64,000 bases of DNA from positions 50,004-114,003 of the forward strand of contig NZ_JAQSDA010000022.1 in assembly GCF_029945685.1 (NCBI RefSeq). Reading direction: 5' to 3'. The notes below the pieces were generated by a model. That model was not told the DNA's origin. It did no database searches and saw nothing but the letters and a program-made list of their open reading frames with translations. This DNA comes from Polaromonas sp. (GTDB lineage: Bacteria; Pseudomonadota; Gammaproteobacteria; Burkholderiales; Burkholderiaceae_C). The position numbers were made by a program, and so were the translations under genes. Of this stretch, positions 53,865-62,991 are shown piece by piece; position 1 is the first letter of the stretch; each line of letters starts with the position of its first letter.

Positions 53865-54388
53865 GCACTGCGCATCTTCCCGCCACGCTGCGACACGCGG
53901 ACATCGCGCGCCGCATCCCTCACCAGGGCGCCATGTGCCTGTTGGACAGCGTCACCGCCTGGGACCCCCAGCACATCATCTGCCAGGCCAGCAGCCACCG
54001 CGCGCCAGACCATCCACTGCGGGCCCACGACCGGCTCGGTGCAGCCTGCGGCGTGGAGTACGCCGCGCAGGCCATGGCCGTGCACGGTACGCTGGTGGCC
54101 GAAGCCCTGGCCGGCACGAACAGCGCCAACACGCCGCCGCGCGCCGGCTACCTGGCCAGCATGCGCAGCGTCACGCTATTCGTCGAACGGCTGGACACGG
54201 TTGCAGGCGAACTGAGCATCCGCGCCGACCGGCTGACGGGCGACGACAACACCGTGCTGTACAGCTTTACCGTGCAGGCCGGCAACCAGCCCCTGCTCAG
54301 CGGCCGCGCCGTGGTGGTGCTCGATGCATCGGCGCTGGCGCTGCCCTCCTCCACCCCACCGACCGCTGCAGCGGCGACACCCCCATGA
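53858..54388 (+). CDS. 3-hydroxylacyl-ACP dehydratase (ApeP-like hotdog protein)
   Basis: 176 aa. RIPHQGAMCLLDSVTAWDPQHIICQA carries the IPHxxxMxLLD motif of this dehydratase group, followed by AACGVEYAAQAMAVHG. It is the second dehydratase of the cluster. The C-terminal 20 residues are Ala/Pro-rich. It overlaps the ketoreductase start by ATGA. Confidence 0.85.
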   Translation: MLSTAHLPATLRHADIARRIPHQGAMCLLDSVTAWDPQHIICQASSHRAPDHPLRAHDRLGAACGVEYAAQAMAVHGTLVAEALAGTNSANTPPRAGYLASMRSVTLFVERLDTVAGELSIRADRLTGDDNTVLYSFTVQAGNQPLLSGRAVVVLDASALALPSSTPPTAAAATPP

Positions 54389-55116
54389 ACCCACCCCTCA
54401 AACGCGCTCTGGTCACCGGCGGCAGCGGCGGCCTGGGCTCCGCCATCAGCCGGCGCCTGGCGGCTGACGGCTTTTCGGTCATCGTCCACGCCAACCGCCA
54501 CCTGGCCACAGCGCAGGCTGTCGCCGCCCACATCGTGGCCCAGGGCGGCCAGGCCCAGGCCGTCGCTTTTGATGTGACCGATGCTGCAGCCACCGCCCAG
54601 GCCCTGGAAGCCCTGCTCGACGGCGGCCCCATCCAGGTGCTGGTCAACAACGCCGGCATCCACGACGATGCGGTGTTCCCCGGCATGCAACTGGCGCAGT
54701 GGCAGCGCGTGCTGGACGTTTCGCTCAATGGGTTTTTCCACGTGACCCAGCCGCTGACCATGCCCATGATCCGTACCCGCTGGGGCCGCATCATCACCAT
54801 CACCTCGGTCGCGGCCGTGGCCGGCAACCGTGGGCAGGTCAACTACTCGGCCGCCAAGGGCGCCCTGCACGCGGCCACCAAGTCGCTGGCGCTGGAAGTG
54901 GCGAGCCGTGGCATCACGGTCAACGCCGTGGCCCCCGGCATCATCGACACCGCCATGACCCAGGGCGCCTTCGGCAAGGACGTCATCGACCGCATGGTGC
55001 CCATGAAACGCGCCGGCAAGGCCGAGGAAGTCGCCGACCTCGTCGGCTTTCTGGCCTCGGAACGGGCGGCCTACATCAGCGGCCAGGTTATTTCCATCAA
55101 TGGCGGCATGATCTGA
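54385..55116 (+). CDS. 3-oxoacyl-ACP reductase (FabG-like)
   Basis: 243-aa short-chain dehydrogenase. Cofactor motif VTGGSGGLGSAISRRLA, NNAGIHDDAVF, catalytic Ser in ITITSVAAVAGNRGQ and YSAAKGALHAATKSLA with the Tyr-x3-Lys pair are intact. In the polyene cluster it reduces the beta-keto group after each condensation. It is the last gene in the tightly packed part of the operon. The next gene follows after 253 bp. Confidence 0.93.
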   Translation: MNPPLKRALVTGGSGGLGSAISRRLAADGFSVIVHANRHLATAQAVAAHIVAQGGQAQAVAFDVTDAAATAQALEALLDGGPIQVLVNNAGIHDDAVFPGMQLAQWQRVLDVSLNGFFHVTQPLTMPMIRTRWGRIITITSVAAVAGNRGQVNYSAAKGALHAATKSLALEVASRGITVNAVAPGIIDTAMTQGAFGKDVIDRMVPMKRAGKAEEVADLVGFLASERAAYISGQVISINGGMI

Positions 55117-55369
55117 CCCCGAAACCAGCCCTTGTCTGATTGACGCCCGGCCGAAAGGGTCTGAAGCTGGCTGATGCAGCGTCAAAGGCCATTGCCCGCG
55201 GGGTGAGCGCACAAGCGCGCTGACCGAGTTGCCCCCGGGACACGCTGGCCGCGCTGCCCTTCCTCGCAGGCATCCGCCTGTTCCTCCCTGTGCCTTGCCA
55301 GCACGCACCCTTGACGGCCCCTCCAGCCGCGCGCCCAGCTGACGTTCCAGCCTGAAAGGTGACCACCCC

Positions 55370-56170
55370 ATGAAAAATTCCGAACCTGTTGCTGCGGCAC
55401 ATGCACCGCATGGGCCACTCACCGATTACTACCGGACCGAGCAGGACAGGCAAGCCTATTTACGCCGGATTTTTGACAACACCGCTGCCGACTACGACCG
55501 CATCGAGGCCATGCTGGCCTGGGGTACCGGTTCTCGCTATCGGCGACAGGCCCTCATTCGCGGCGGCCTGAAAACGGGCATGCGGGTGCTGGATGTAGGG
55601 GTGGGCACCGGCCTGGTTGCGGCCCAGGCCTGCCTTCTGGCCGGCGACCCGGCACTGGTCACCGGCATTGATCCCAGCCCCGGCATGCTGGCGGCCAGCA
55701 AGCTGCCCGGGACCATGGTGCTGGTGGAAGGCCGGGCCGAATCATTGCCTTTTCCCGACAATCACTTTGATTTCCTGTGCATGGGGTATGCCCTTCGCCA
55801 CATCAGCGACCTGGGGGTGGCGTTTGCAGAATTTCAACGGGTACTGAAACCCGGTGGCCGACTGTGCATCCTCGAAATCACCCAGGCCAAAAGCGGGCTG
55901 GGACAGTGGGTTCTCAAGACCTATATGCGGGGGGTGATACCGCTGCTGACACGGTTTGTATCCCGGCAGAAGGAGACCGCCACGATCTGGCGTTACTACT
56001 GGGACAGCATAGAAGCCTGCGTCCCGCCGGAACAAGTCATGGCCACGCTGAGCGCAGCCGGGCTGGTGCAGGTCAAACAACACCTGGAAGTGGGCGTGTT
56101 TTCCGAGTACCAGGCGATCAAGCCCGGGACCGCCGGTTTACCGCCTGCCGCCGAGAAGCGGGCGCCCTGA
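55370..56170 (+). CDS. Class I SAM-dependent methyltransferase (UbiE-like)
   Basis: 266 aa. SAM motif I VLDVGVGTGLVAAQACLLAG, acidic loop TGIDPSPGMLAASK, and motifs GRAESLPFPDNHFDFLCMGYALRHISD and FQRVLKPGGRLCILEITQ are clear. It resembles UbiE/COQ5 C-methyltransferases, but in this context may methylate the aromatic head of a polyene. The 253-bp gap upstream shows no clear promoter. It is convergent with the glycosyltransferase gene. Confidence 0.87.
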   Translation: MKNSEPVAAAHAPHGPLTDYYRTEQDRQAYLRRIFDNTAADYDRIEAMLAWGTGSRYRRQALIRGGLKTGMRVLDVGVGTGLVAAQACLLAGDPALVTGIDPSPGMLAASKLPGTMVLVEGRAESLPFPDNHFDFLCMGYALRHISDLGVAFAEFQRVLKPGGRLCILEITQAKSGLGQWVLKTYMRGVIPLLTRFVSRQKETATIWRYYWDSIEACVPPEQVMATLSAAGLVQVKQHLEVGVFSEYQAIKPGTAGLPPAAEKRAP

Positions 56171-56180
56171 GCGGGGTCCC

Positions 56181-56957
56181 TCAAGAGTGCCCGGACCAGC
56201 GCCGCGCCAGCAGCACCGGCAGGCGCAGCAGAAAGCCGAGAAACAGGCGCGAATGCATCCAGCTCAGCAGCAGGTTGTCGCGCAGGTAGTTGAAGTGCGA
56301 GACACCGCCTTCGTCGGGGCGAAAATATTTGACGGTGGCCGGCAGGTTGACGGGCTTGACGCCCAGCCAGCACATGCGCACCACAGCCTCCGGGTCAAAG
56401 TCGAAGCGCCGCATCCAGCGCTGGCCGTGCATGACGCGCCGCAGCGGCGCGATCGGGTAGACCCGAAAGCCGAACAACGAGTCGCCGATGCCGGCCCACA
56501 GGGTTTCCAGGTTGGCCCAGCCGTTAGAGACCTTGCGGCCATTGACGCGCAGACGCGGCGCGTCGGCGGCAAACACCGGCATACCCAGCACCATGACCTC
56601 GGGCTGCGCACTCGAGGCGGCCATGAATTGCGGAATCAGATGGGCCGGGTGCTGACCGTCGGAATCCATGGTCAGCACATGGCTGAACCCCTGGGACGCC
56701 GCCAGGTCCAGCCCGTGCAGCACCGCCGCCCCCTTGCCAACGTTGTGCGGCAACACGACCACCCGCAATCCCTCGTCCTGCGCCGCCATGGCCTGCAGCC
56801 CTGCCACGCTGTCATCGGTGCTGCCGTCCACCACGACCCAGACCGGCGTCCACTGCGCGCGGGCCGCGCGTACGGTTTCATAGACCTTCGGCCCGGGGTT
56901 GTAGCTCGGTATCAGGACCAGATGCGTGCGGAACACGCCGGGAGCGGAAACAGTCAT
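56181..56957 (-). CDS. Family 2 glycosyltransferase
   Basis: 258-aa GT-A enzyme similar to polyprenyl-phosphate sugar transferases. The N-terminus LVLIPSYNPGPKVYETVRAARAQWTPVWVVVDGSTDDS is followed by NVGKGAAVLHGLDLA and the metal-binding TMDSDGQHPA. No membrane helix pair follows, only a hydrophobic C-terminus (SRLFLGFLLRLPVLLARR). Glycosyltransferases of this kind occur in aryl-polyene loci. It is followed on the minus strand order by the acyltransferase and halogenase-like genes upstream. Confidence 0.87.
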   Translation of the reverse strand: MTVSAPGVFRTHLVLIPSYNPGPKVYETVRAARAQWTPVWVVVDGSTDDSVAGLQAMAAQDEGLRVVVLPHNVGKGAAVLHGLDLAASQGFSHVLTMDSDGQHPAHLIPQFMAASSAQPEVMVLGMPVFAADAPRLRVNGRKVSNGWANLETLWAGIGDSLFGFRVYPIAPLRRVMHGQRWMRRFDFDPEAVVRMCWLGVKPVNLPATVKYFRPDEGGVSHFNYLRDNLLLSWMHSRLFLGFLLRLPVLLARRWSGHS

Positions 56958-56996
56958 CGTGAGAGAACCTGGACAGGAAACGCCAGGCCACGATGT

Positions 56997-57809
56997 TCAG
57001 GCCGGCGGTGAAACGGGAAAGCCGGGCAACTGCGCGTGCGCCAGCTCGGACTGGAAATACTGCTCGAGCTCACTGACGAAACGCGCCGTGTGCTGCGGCG
57101 GATCAAAACGCTTGCCGAGACGAACCCGGTAAGTGATGGGCATTTTAGGGGCTCGCAGCAGCGGCCAGCCCTTGCCCAGAAAACCGGAACTGGTTTCAAT
57201 AAACACCGTCTGCACCTGCACACCCGCACTTTTGGCTATCAGCCCGGTCGTGCCCTGCAAGCGGCCCACGGGAAAGCGCGTGGTGCGGGTGCCTTCGGGA
57301 AACAGCAGCAGATGGCTGCCTTGGTGCAGATCGTCCACCGCCAGCTGCACCATGGTACGCAGCGGCGTGTTGCGGATGTAGCCGGCCAGCCGCGCACCCG
57401 CACCATAAAAAACACTGTTGACGAGTTCGGCCTTCATGATGCAGCCCGCACCCGACAGGCGCGACAGAATCATCACCGCATCGAGCAGCGACGGGTGGTT
57501 GGGCGCGATAACCATGGGCGGCGCATCCCGCAGCGCGTCCAGCTCCGACAGGTCGAAGCGGGCGGCCCCGATCAGCACCAGAAACCGCAGGTAGCGCCGC
57601 GTTGCCACGGTCACCAGCCTGCGGCCCAGCCGTTTGCTCATCACCCGCGGCAGCAGTGCCCGCATGGGAAAGGCCAGCAGCGTGACCAGCAGGCTGATCA
57701 AGCCCAGCACCAGGTAGCCCAGATGCAGCCTGGCGGTTTCATGCAGGGCGCGGCGGGCCGACGGCAGCACCAGCGGCTCGGTCAGGAGGGCATTCGACTC
57801 GTGGTCCAT
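56997..57809 (-). CDS. 1-acylglycerol-3-phosphate acyltransferase-like (PlsC) protein
   Basis: 270 aa with one or two N-terminal hydrophobic segments (LGYLVLGLISLLVTLLAFPM). The catalytic HX4D motif is APNHPSLLDAV, and the second motif is LLLFPEGTRTT. ATG 57809 is used; the region upstream would run into the neighbouring gene. It likely acylates a lipid or glycolipid in the polyene pathway. The acceptor is not predictable. Confidence 0.85.
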   Translation of the reverse strand: MDHESNALLTEPLVLPSARRALHETARLHLGYLVLGLISLLVTLLAFPMRALLPRVMSKRLGRRLVTVATRRYLRFLVLIGAARFDLSELDALRDAPPMVIAPNHPSLLDAVMILSRLSGAGCIMKAELVNSVFYGAGARLAGYIRNTPLRTMVQLAVDDLHQGSHLLLFPEGTRTTRFPVGRLQGTTGLIAKSAGVQVQTVFIETSSGFLGKGWPLLRAPKMPITYRVRLGKRFDPPQHTARFVSELEQYFQSELAHAQLPGFPVSPPA

Positions 57810-57829
57810 GGTGTCTGCGCCTGCCGGTC

Positions 57830-59182
57830 TCAGCGCGCCGCGGACGCGGCGTCCTCGACCACGCGGATATTGGCCTTGCGCATGCGCATGGCCTGCAGGG
57901 TGCGCTTGTAGTTCAGGGCCGAGGAGATATAAAAAATTGCCTTGAGCACCGCCAGGGAACCCCAGATCGGCGTCTTGCCGAAAATGTCGCCCGCCAGCAT
58001 GGACAGCAAGGCCTCCTTCACGCGCCACACATTGCGCGGCCCCATGAACATGTCACGCATGGCCGGGTTCGTCACGCGGTAGATGAACCACGAAAACTCC
58101 TTTGGCCCCTTGCGCACCTGGCGGTCAAAATGCGCCAGCGCGGCTTCGGCTTTCCCCGGTTCGCGCAGGCAGGTGTCGACCGTGTCGGCACCGACAAAAC
58201 CGCCCTGCATGGCCAGCATGACACCCGACGAAAACACCGGGTCGATGAAGGTGAACGCGTCACCAATCATCACGTAATTGGGGCCATAGGTGCGCTCGCA
58301 GGCGTAGGAAAAGTTGCCGGTCGCCTCGACCTCGGACGACAGCGTCGCATGGGCCAGCCGTTCGCCGAGTGCCGGACACATCGCAATCGTGTCGAGAAAA
58401 AAGTCCTTTACGGGCTTGTTGCGGCTCTTGAGGTAATAAGGCCAGACAACCGCACCGATGCTGGTGGCGCCGTCGGCCAGCGGAATGAACCAGAACCAGC
58501 CGTGGTCGAACCAGAAAATCGTGATGTTGCCCTCGGCCTGGCCCGGGTGCCGCGTGGCGCCGGTGAAATGTGCATACAGGGCCGAGCTGTTGTGTTTGGG
58601 GTTGCGGCGCTTGATGTCGAACTGTTTGCCCAGCAGGGTGTCGCGGCCCGAGGCGTCCACCACAAACCGGGCACGCCAGTCGTGCAGGCGGCCGTCCTCA
58701 TGCTGCGCGTGTACGGTGGCGCCCTTGCCGTCGGCCGCAAAAGCCACCTCGCGCACCCTGCAACCCTCCAGCACCTCGGCGCCCCGCCGGGCCGCATTGC
58801 GTATCAGGATCTCGTCAAGCTCGGAGCGCCGCACCTGGTAGGAAAACGGCATGGACTTGTCCCAGGCGTCGCCGAACATGAAGGTCTGGCTCTTGTTGTC
58901 GTGCCAGGGCGACACAAACTCGGCGCCCCATTTCTCGATGCCGATGGCCCGGACAGCATCCGCCACCCCGAGTTTTTCAAACAATGGAAGATTTGCAGGT
59001 AGCAGGGACTCGCCAATGTGGAAGCGCGGATGATGCTCTTTCTCCAGAACCACCACCTTGTAGCCCCGCTGGGCCAGCAACGCCCCCGCCGTGGAACCCG
59101 CCGGACCACCGCCGATGACCAGCACATCACATTCGCCCTGGACGACGGGGTCAGCGGTGGCCGGTGAATTCAGCTCGGTCAT
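57830..59182 (-). CDS. Flavin-dependent halogenase-like FAD oxidoreductase
   Basis: 450 aa. The FAD Rossmann motif DVLVIGGGPAGSTAGALLAQRG is followed by FHIGESLLPANLPLFEKLGV and IEKWGAEF, which has the Lys expected in carrier-type halogenases. WFWFIPL fits the W-x-W-x-I-P motif that marks flavin-dependent halogenases and blocks monooxygenase activity. GDAFTFIDPVFSSGVMLAM is the second FAD motif. ATG 59182 follows GGAAG. Xanthomonadins are brominated aryl polyenes, and a halogenase-like gene is part of that locus, so aromatic halogenation here is plausible. Many relatives are geranylgeranyl-reductase-like oxidoreductases, so the activity is not proven. Confidence 0.83.
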   Translation of the reverse strand: MTELNSPATADPVVQGECDVLVIGGGPAGSTAGALLAQRGYKVVVLEKEHHPRFHIGESLLPANLPLFEKLGVADAVRAIGIEKWGAEFVSPWHDNKSQTFMFGDAWDKSMPFSYQVRRSELDEILIRNAARRGAEVLEGCRVREVAFAADGKGATVHAQHEDGRLHDWRARFVVDASGRDTLLGKQFDIKRRNPKHNSSALYAHFTGATRHPGQAEGNITIFWFDHGWFWFIPLADGATSIGAVVWPYYLKSRNKPVKDFFLDTIAMCPALGERLAHATLSSEVEATGNFSYACERTYGPNYVMIGDAFTFIDPVFSSGVMLAMQGGFVGADTVDTCLREPGKAEAALAHFDRQVRKGPKEFSWFIYRVTNPAMRDMFMGPRNVWRVKEALLSMLAGDIFGKTPIWGSLAVLKAIFYISSALNYKRTLQAMRMRKANIRVVEDAASAAR

Positions 59183-59515
59183 GGATCTTCCTTGTTGGAC
59201 GTTGGCGCGCTTGTCTGAAACCTGCCAGGGCAAATAGGGGGAGGGTAGGCGCGCAAGGCGAGCCCAGACCCTTTGAGTCTACGTCGGGCTGTCGCCCGCT
59301 TTTGTAGTGAAATGTCTGATCTTTCAGGCTTTACAACTCGGCGCGCGGGCTCGCCTTGTTTCGTCTGGGGCAGCCATGGGGCAGTTTCCGCGAGGCCGCG
59401 GCAGCGGACAGGCCGGCAAGTGCTATTATTTTCCTGGTCCCCCGTTGCCAGCCGCTGCAGCCACCCTGAGTTCACCCGTGTATTCAGCCTTTTACTGCCC
59501 TTGCCTGAAACCCCC

Positions 59516-62134
59516 GTGAACCTTCCCCCACCCACCCTTGACATCCCCGATCCGGCCACCGCCGGCACCGGAAAACACACGCCCATGATGGTCCAGTACC
59601 TGGGCCTGAAGGCGGACTACCCCGACACGCTGCTGCTCTACCGCATGGGCGACTTTTACGAATTGTTTTATGCCGACGCCGAAAAAGCCGCGCGCCTGCT
59701 GGACATCACGCTGACGCGGCGCGGCCAGTCGGCCGGCGAGCCGGTGGTCATGGCCGGCGTGCCCTTCCACTCGCTGGAGGGCTACCTCGCCAAACTGATC
59801 AAGCTGGGCGAGTCGGTGGCGATTTGCGAGCAGGTCGGCGACGTTTCCACCGCCAAGGGCCCGGTCGAGCGCAAGGTGGTGCGGGTGGTCACGCCCGGCA
59901 CCCTGACCGACACCGAGCTGCTCAGCGACAAGACCGAATCCATCCTGCTGGCGGTGCACCAGGGCGGGCGAAACACCTGCGGCCTGGCCTGGCTCAGCGT
60001 GACCCAGGGCGAAATCCACCTGGCGCACTGCGCCAGCGACGAGCTCGAGGCCTGGATCGCCCGCATCGCCCCCAGTGAACTGCTCTACAACGTCGATGTC
60101 ACGCCCGCCTTCGAGCAGCGCCTGAAGGTACACCGCTGCGCCGTCAGCGCCCGCCCGGCCTGGCAATTCGACAGCGCGCTGGGCGCACGCCGCCTGCTGG
60201 CGCAGCTGCAGGTGGCCTCGCTCGCCTCCTGGAATGCCGAGGCCCTGCCCGAGGCCCACGCGGCGGCGTCTGCGCTGCTCGGTTATGCCGAACACACACA
60301 GGGCCGCGCGCTTTCCCATGTGCACAGCCTGCAGGTGGTGCGTTCGGGCGAACTGATCGAGCTGCCCCAGACCACGCAGCGCAACCTGGAACTGACCCAG
60401 ACCCTGCGCGGCGAGGACGCGCCCACCCTGTTTTCACTGCTCGACAGCTGCACCACCGGCATGGGCAGCCGCGCCCTTAAAAGCTGGCTGCTGAACCCCC
60501 GGCGCGAGCGCAGCCAGGCGGCAGCGCGGCTCGAAGCCATCACCGCCCTGCGCACCGGCCTGCAGCAGACACTGCGCGCCCGGCTCAAGGGCAGCAGCGA
60601 CGTTGAACGCATCACGGCCCGCATCGCGCTGCGCCAGGTGCGCCCGCGCGAGCTCATTGCCCTGCGCGACACGCTACAAAAAACGGAGCTGCTGGCGCCC
60701 AACCAGCAAGGGCTTCCGGCACTTTTGACCACTATTTTTACAGACCTGCAGGCGCCACCCGCCTGCGCCGCCCTGCTGCAGCGCTACCTGCTCGACGAGC
60801 CCGCTGCGCTGATCCGCGACGGTGGCGTGATCAACCACGGCTGCGACGCCGACCTCGACGAGCTGCGCGCGATCCAGACCAACTGCGACGACTTCCTGCT
60901 CGACCTCGAAGGCCGCGAAAAGGCCCGCACCGGCATCGCCAACCTGCGTGTGCAGTTCAACAAGGTGCACGGCTTTTACATCGAGGTCACCCAGGGCCAG
61001 CTCGACAAGGTACCCAGCGACTACCGGCGCCGCCAGACCCTGAAAAACGCCGAGCGTTACATCACGCCCGAGCTCAAGACCTTCGAGGACAAGGCCCTGT
61101 CGGCGCAGGAACGAGCGCTGGCCCGAGAAAAATGGCTGTACGAACAACTGCTCGATGAGCTGCAGGCTTTTGTGCCGGTGCTGAGCCGCCTGGCGCGCGC
61201 GCTGGCCAGCCTGGACGCCCTGTGCGCGCTGGCCGAACGCTCCCTCACACTGAACTGGACCGCCCCGGTGTTTGTGAAGGAGCCCTGCATAGACATCAAC
61301 CAGGGCCGGCACCCGGTGGTCGAGGCGCGGCTGGCGGAAACCAGCGGCGGCGCCTTCATCGCCAACGACTGCAGCCTGAGCGGCAAAAGCCGCATGCAGA
61401 TCATCACCGGCCCCAACATGGGCGGTAAATCGACCTACATGCGCCAGGTGGCCCTCATCGTGTTGCTGGCCAGTGTGGGCTCGTATGTGCCGGCCAGCGG
61501 CTGCCGCCTGGGCCCGATCGATGCCATCCACACCCGCATCGGCGCGGCCGACGACGTGGCCAACGCGCAGTCGACCTTCATGCTGGAAATGACCGAGGCC
61601 GCACAGATCCTGCACGCCGCCACACCGCACTCGCTGGTGCTGATGGACGAGATCGGGCGGGGAACATCGACCTTCGACGGCCTGGCGCTGGCCGGAGGCA
61701 TTGCCGCCCACCTGCACAACAAGACCCAGGCCTTCGCCCTGTTCGCAACCCATTATTTCGAGCTGACCGAGTTCCCTGCGCGCCACCATGCCGCGGTCAA
61801 CGTGCATGTCAGCGCGGTCGAGTCCGGTGCCGACATCGTCTTCCTGCACCACATCGAACCCGGCCCGGCCAGCAAGAGTTACGGTATTGCGGTGGCCAAA
61901 CTGGCCGGCGTGCCGGCTGCGGTGGTCAACCACGCGCGCCATGCGCTGGATGCGCTGGAAACCCAGCAGACCGCCAGCCGCGCCCAGGTCGACCTGTTCG
62001 CCGCACCGCCCGAGCAGCCCGCCGCCGAGCCCAGCGCGGTGGAAAAAGCCCTGCACGGCATCGACCCCGATGCGCTGAGCCCGCGCGAAGCGCTGGACGC
62101 CCTCTATCAACTTAAAAAAATCGCTGCCGCCTGA
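59516..62134 (+). CDS. mutS: DNA mismatch repair protein MutS
   Basis: 872-aa mismatch sensor with GTG start 59516, which fits the family length. The mismatch-binding motif [23 protein letters not shown] is near residue 45, with the Phe-x-Glu pair in DFYELF. The ATPase has Walker [14 protein letters not shown], Walker [17 protein letters not shown], and switch [12 protein letters not shown]. The C-terminus is the short dimer/tetramer helix pair. An interspersed repeat is translated in frame near residues 387-408, in the lever/core region. The upstream frame to 59273 is not conserved. Confidence 0.95.
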   Translation: MNLPPPTLDIPDPATAGTGKHTPMMVQYLGLKADYPDTLLLYRMGDFYELFYADAEKAARLLDITLTRRGQSAGEPVVMAGVPFHSLEGYLAKLIKLGESVAICEQVGDVSTAKGPVERKVVRVVTPGTLTDTELLSDKTESILLAVHQGGRNTCGLAWLSVTQGEIHLAHCASDELEAWIARIAPSELLYNVDVTPAFEQRLKVHRCAVSARPAWQFDSALGARRLLAQLQVASLASWNAEALPEAHAAASALLGYAEHTQGRALSHVHSLQVVRSGELIELPQTTQRNLELTQTLRGEDAPTLFSLLDSCTTGMGSRALKSWLLNPRRERSQAAARLEAITALRTGLQQTLRARLKGSSDVERITARIALRQVRPRELIALRDTLQKTELLAPNQQGLPALLTTIFTDLQAPPACAALLQRYLLDEPAALIRDGGVINHGCDADLDELRAIQTNCDDFLLDLEGREKARTGIANLRVQFNKVHGFYIEVTQGQLDKVPSDYRRRQTLKNAERYITPELKTFEDKALSAQERALAREKWLYEQLLDELQAFVPVLSRLARALASLDALCALAERSLTLNWTAPVFVKEPCIDINQGRHPVVEARLAETSGGAFIANDCSLSGKSRMQIITGPNMGGKSTYMRQVALIVLLASVGSYVPASGCRLGPIDAIHTRIGAADDVANAQSTFMLEMTEAAQILHAATPHSLVLMDEIGRGTSTFDGLALAGGIAAHLHNKTQAFALFATHYFELTEFPARHHAAVNVHVSAVESGADIVFLHHIEPGPASKSYGIAVAKLAGVPAAVVNHARHALDALETQQTASRAQVDLFAAPPEQPAAEPSAVEKALHGIDPDALSPREALDALYQLKKIAAA
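60673..60740 (+). repeat. Interspersed ~55-bp repeat (copy G), inside mutS
   Basis: GCTACAAAAAACGGAGCTGC, TGGCGCCCAACC, GCAAGGGCTTCCGGCACTTT and TGACC match the family core. It is translated as [20 protein letters not shown] in the MutS core domain. The reading frame is kept, so the protein probably tolerates it. Confidence 0.65.
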
Positions 62135-62163
62135 GCAGCCCCACCCCCTCACGATTGCCCCCC

Positions 62164-62991
62164 ATGACCTACTGCGTCGCCATCAAACTCAACGCCGGCC
62201 TGGTGTTTCTCTCCGACTCCCGCACCAACGCCGGGCTGGACCAGATCAGCACCTTCCGCAAGATGATCATTTATGAAAAGCCGGGCGACCGTTTCATGGT
62301 GCTGCTGTCGGCCGGCAACCTGTCGATCTCACAGTCGGTGCGCGAGATCCTGCAGATCGAGCAGCTCAAGGACCCGGAAGGCGGCCCGCCCATCACCATC
62401 TGGAACGCCAAAAGCATGTTCGACGCGGCGCGCGTGCTGGGCGCGGCGATCCGCCGCGTGCACGAGCGCGATGCCGACGACCTCAAACACGCGGGCGTCG
62501 AGTTCAATGTCTCGCTGATCTTCGGCGGCCAGATTCGCGGCGAGGCGATGCGCCTGTTCCAGGTCTACTCAGCCGGCAACTTCATCGAAGCCACGCCCGA
62601 GACGCCCTACTTCCAGGTCGGCGAATCGAAATACGGCAAGCCGGTGCTGGACCGCGTGATCACCCCCGAAACACCGCTGGACGAAGCCGCCAAATGCGCG
62701 CTGGTCTCGATGGACTCCACCCTCAAGTCCAACCTGTCCGTCGGCCTGCCGCTGGACATGGTGGTCTACGAGGTCAACTCGCTGCAAAGCGACAAGGTGG
62801 TCTGCATCGACCATGAGAACCCCTACTTCCGCATGCTGCACAACAACTGGGGCAAAAAGCTGCGCGAAGTTTTTGACAGCATCGAAGACCCGATGTGGAC
62901 CGGCGGCGAAACGCAGGTGCCGCTGCTGACACCGCTGACACGCAACCAGCCCCTGAAAAAAATCACCTCGCCTGAAGAAAAACTGATCTAG
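62164..62991 (+). CDS. Proteasome-like peptidase Anbu (bacterial proteasome homologue)
   Basis: 275-aa Ntn-hydrolase of the Anbu/BPH family. The N-terminus MTYCVAIKLNAGLVFLSDSRTNAGLDQISTFRKM places a Thr directly after Met as nucleophile, with the expected downstream Asp and Lys (SDSRTNAG, FRKM). The protein forms open helical rings in characterised cases. Substrates are unknown. The usual Anbu partners (ATP-grasp, alpha-E and transglutaminase-like genes) are not next to it here. It is followed by an overlapping hydrolase gene. Confidence 0.92.
   Translation: MTYCVAIKLNAGLVFLSDSRTNAGLDQISTFRKMIIYEKPGDRFMVLLSAGNLSISQSVREILQIEQLKDPEGGPPITIWNAKSMFDAARVLGAAIRRVHERDADDLKHAGVEFNVSLIFGGQIRGEAMRLFQVYSAGNFIEATPETPYFQVGESKYGKPVLDRVITPETPLDEAAKCALVSMDSTLKSNLSVGLPLDMVVYEVNSLQSDKVVCIDHENPYFRMLHNNWGKKLREVFDSIEDPMWTGGETQVPLLTPLTRNQPLKKITSPEEKLI

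Noticed and set aside
59273..59515. N-terminal extension of MutS by 81 codons
   Set aside because: The upstream residues are not MutS-like, while GTG 59516 gives the family length.
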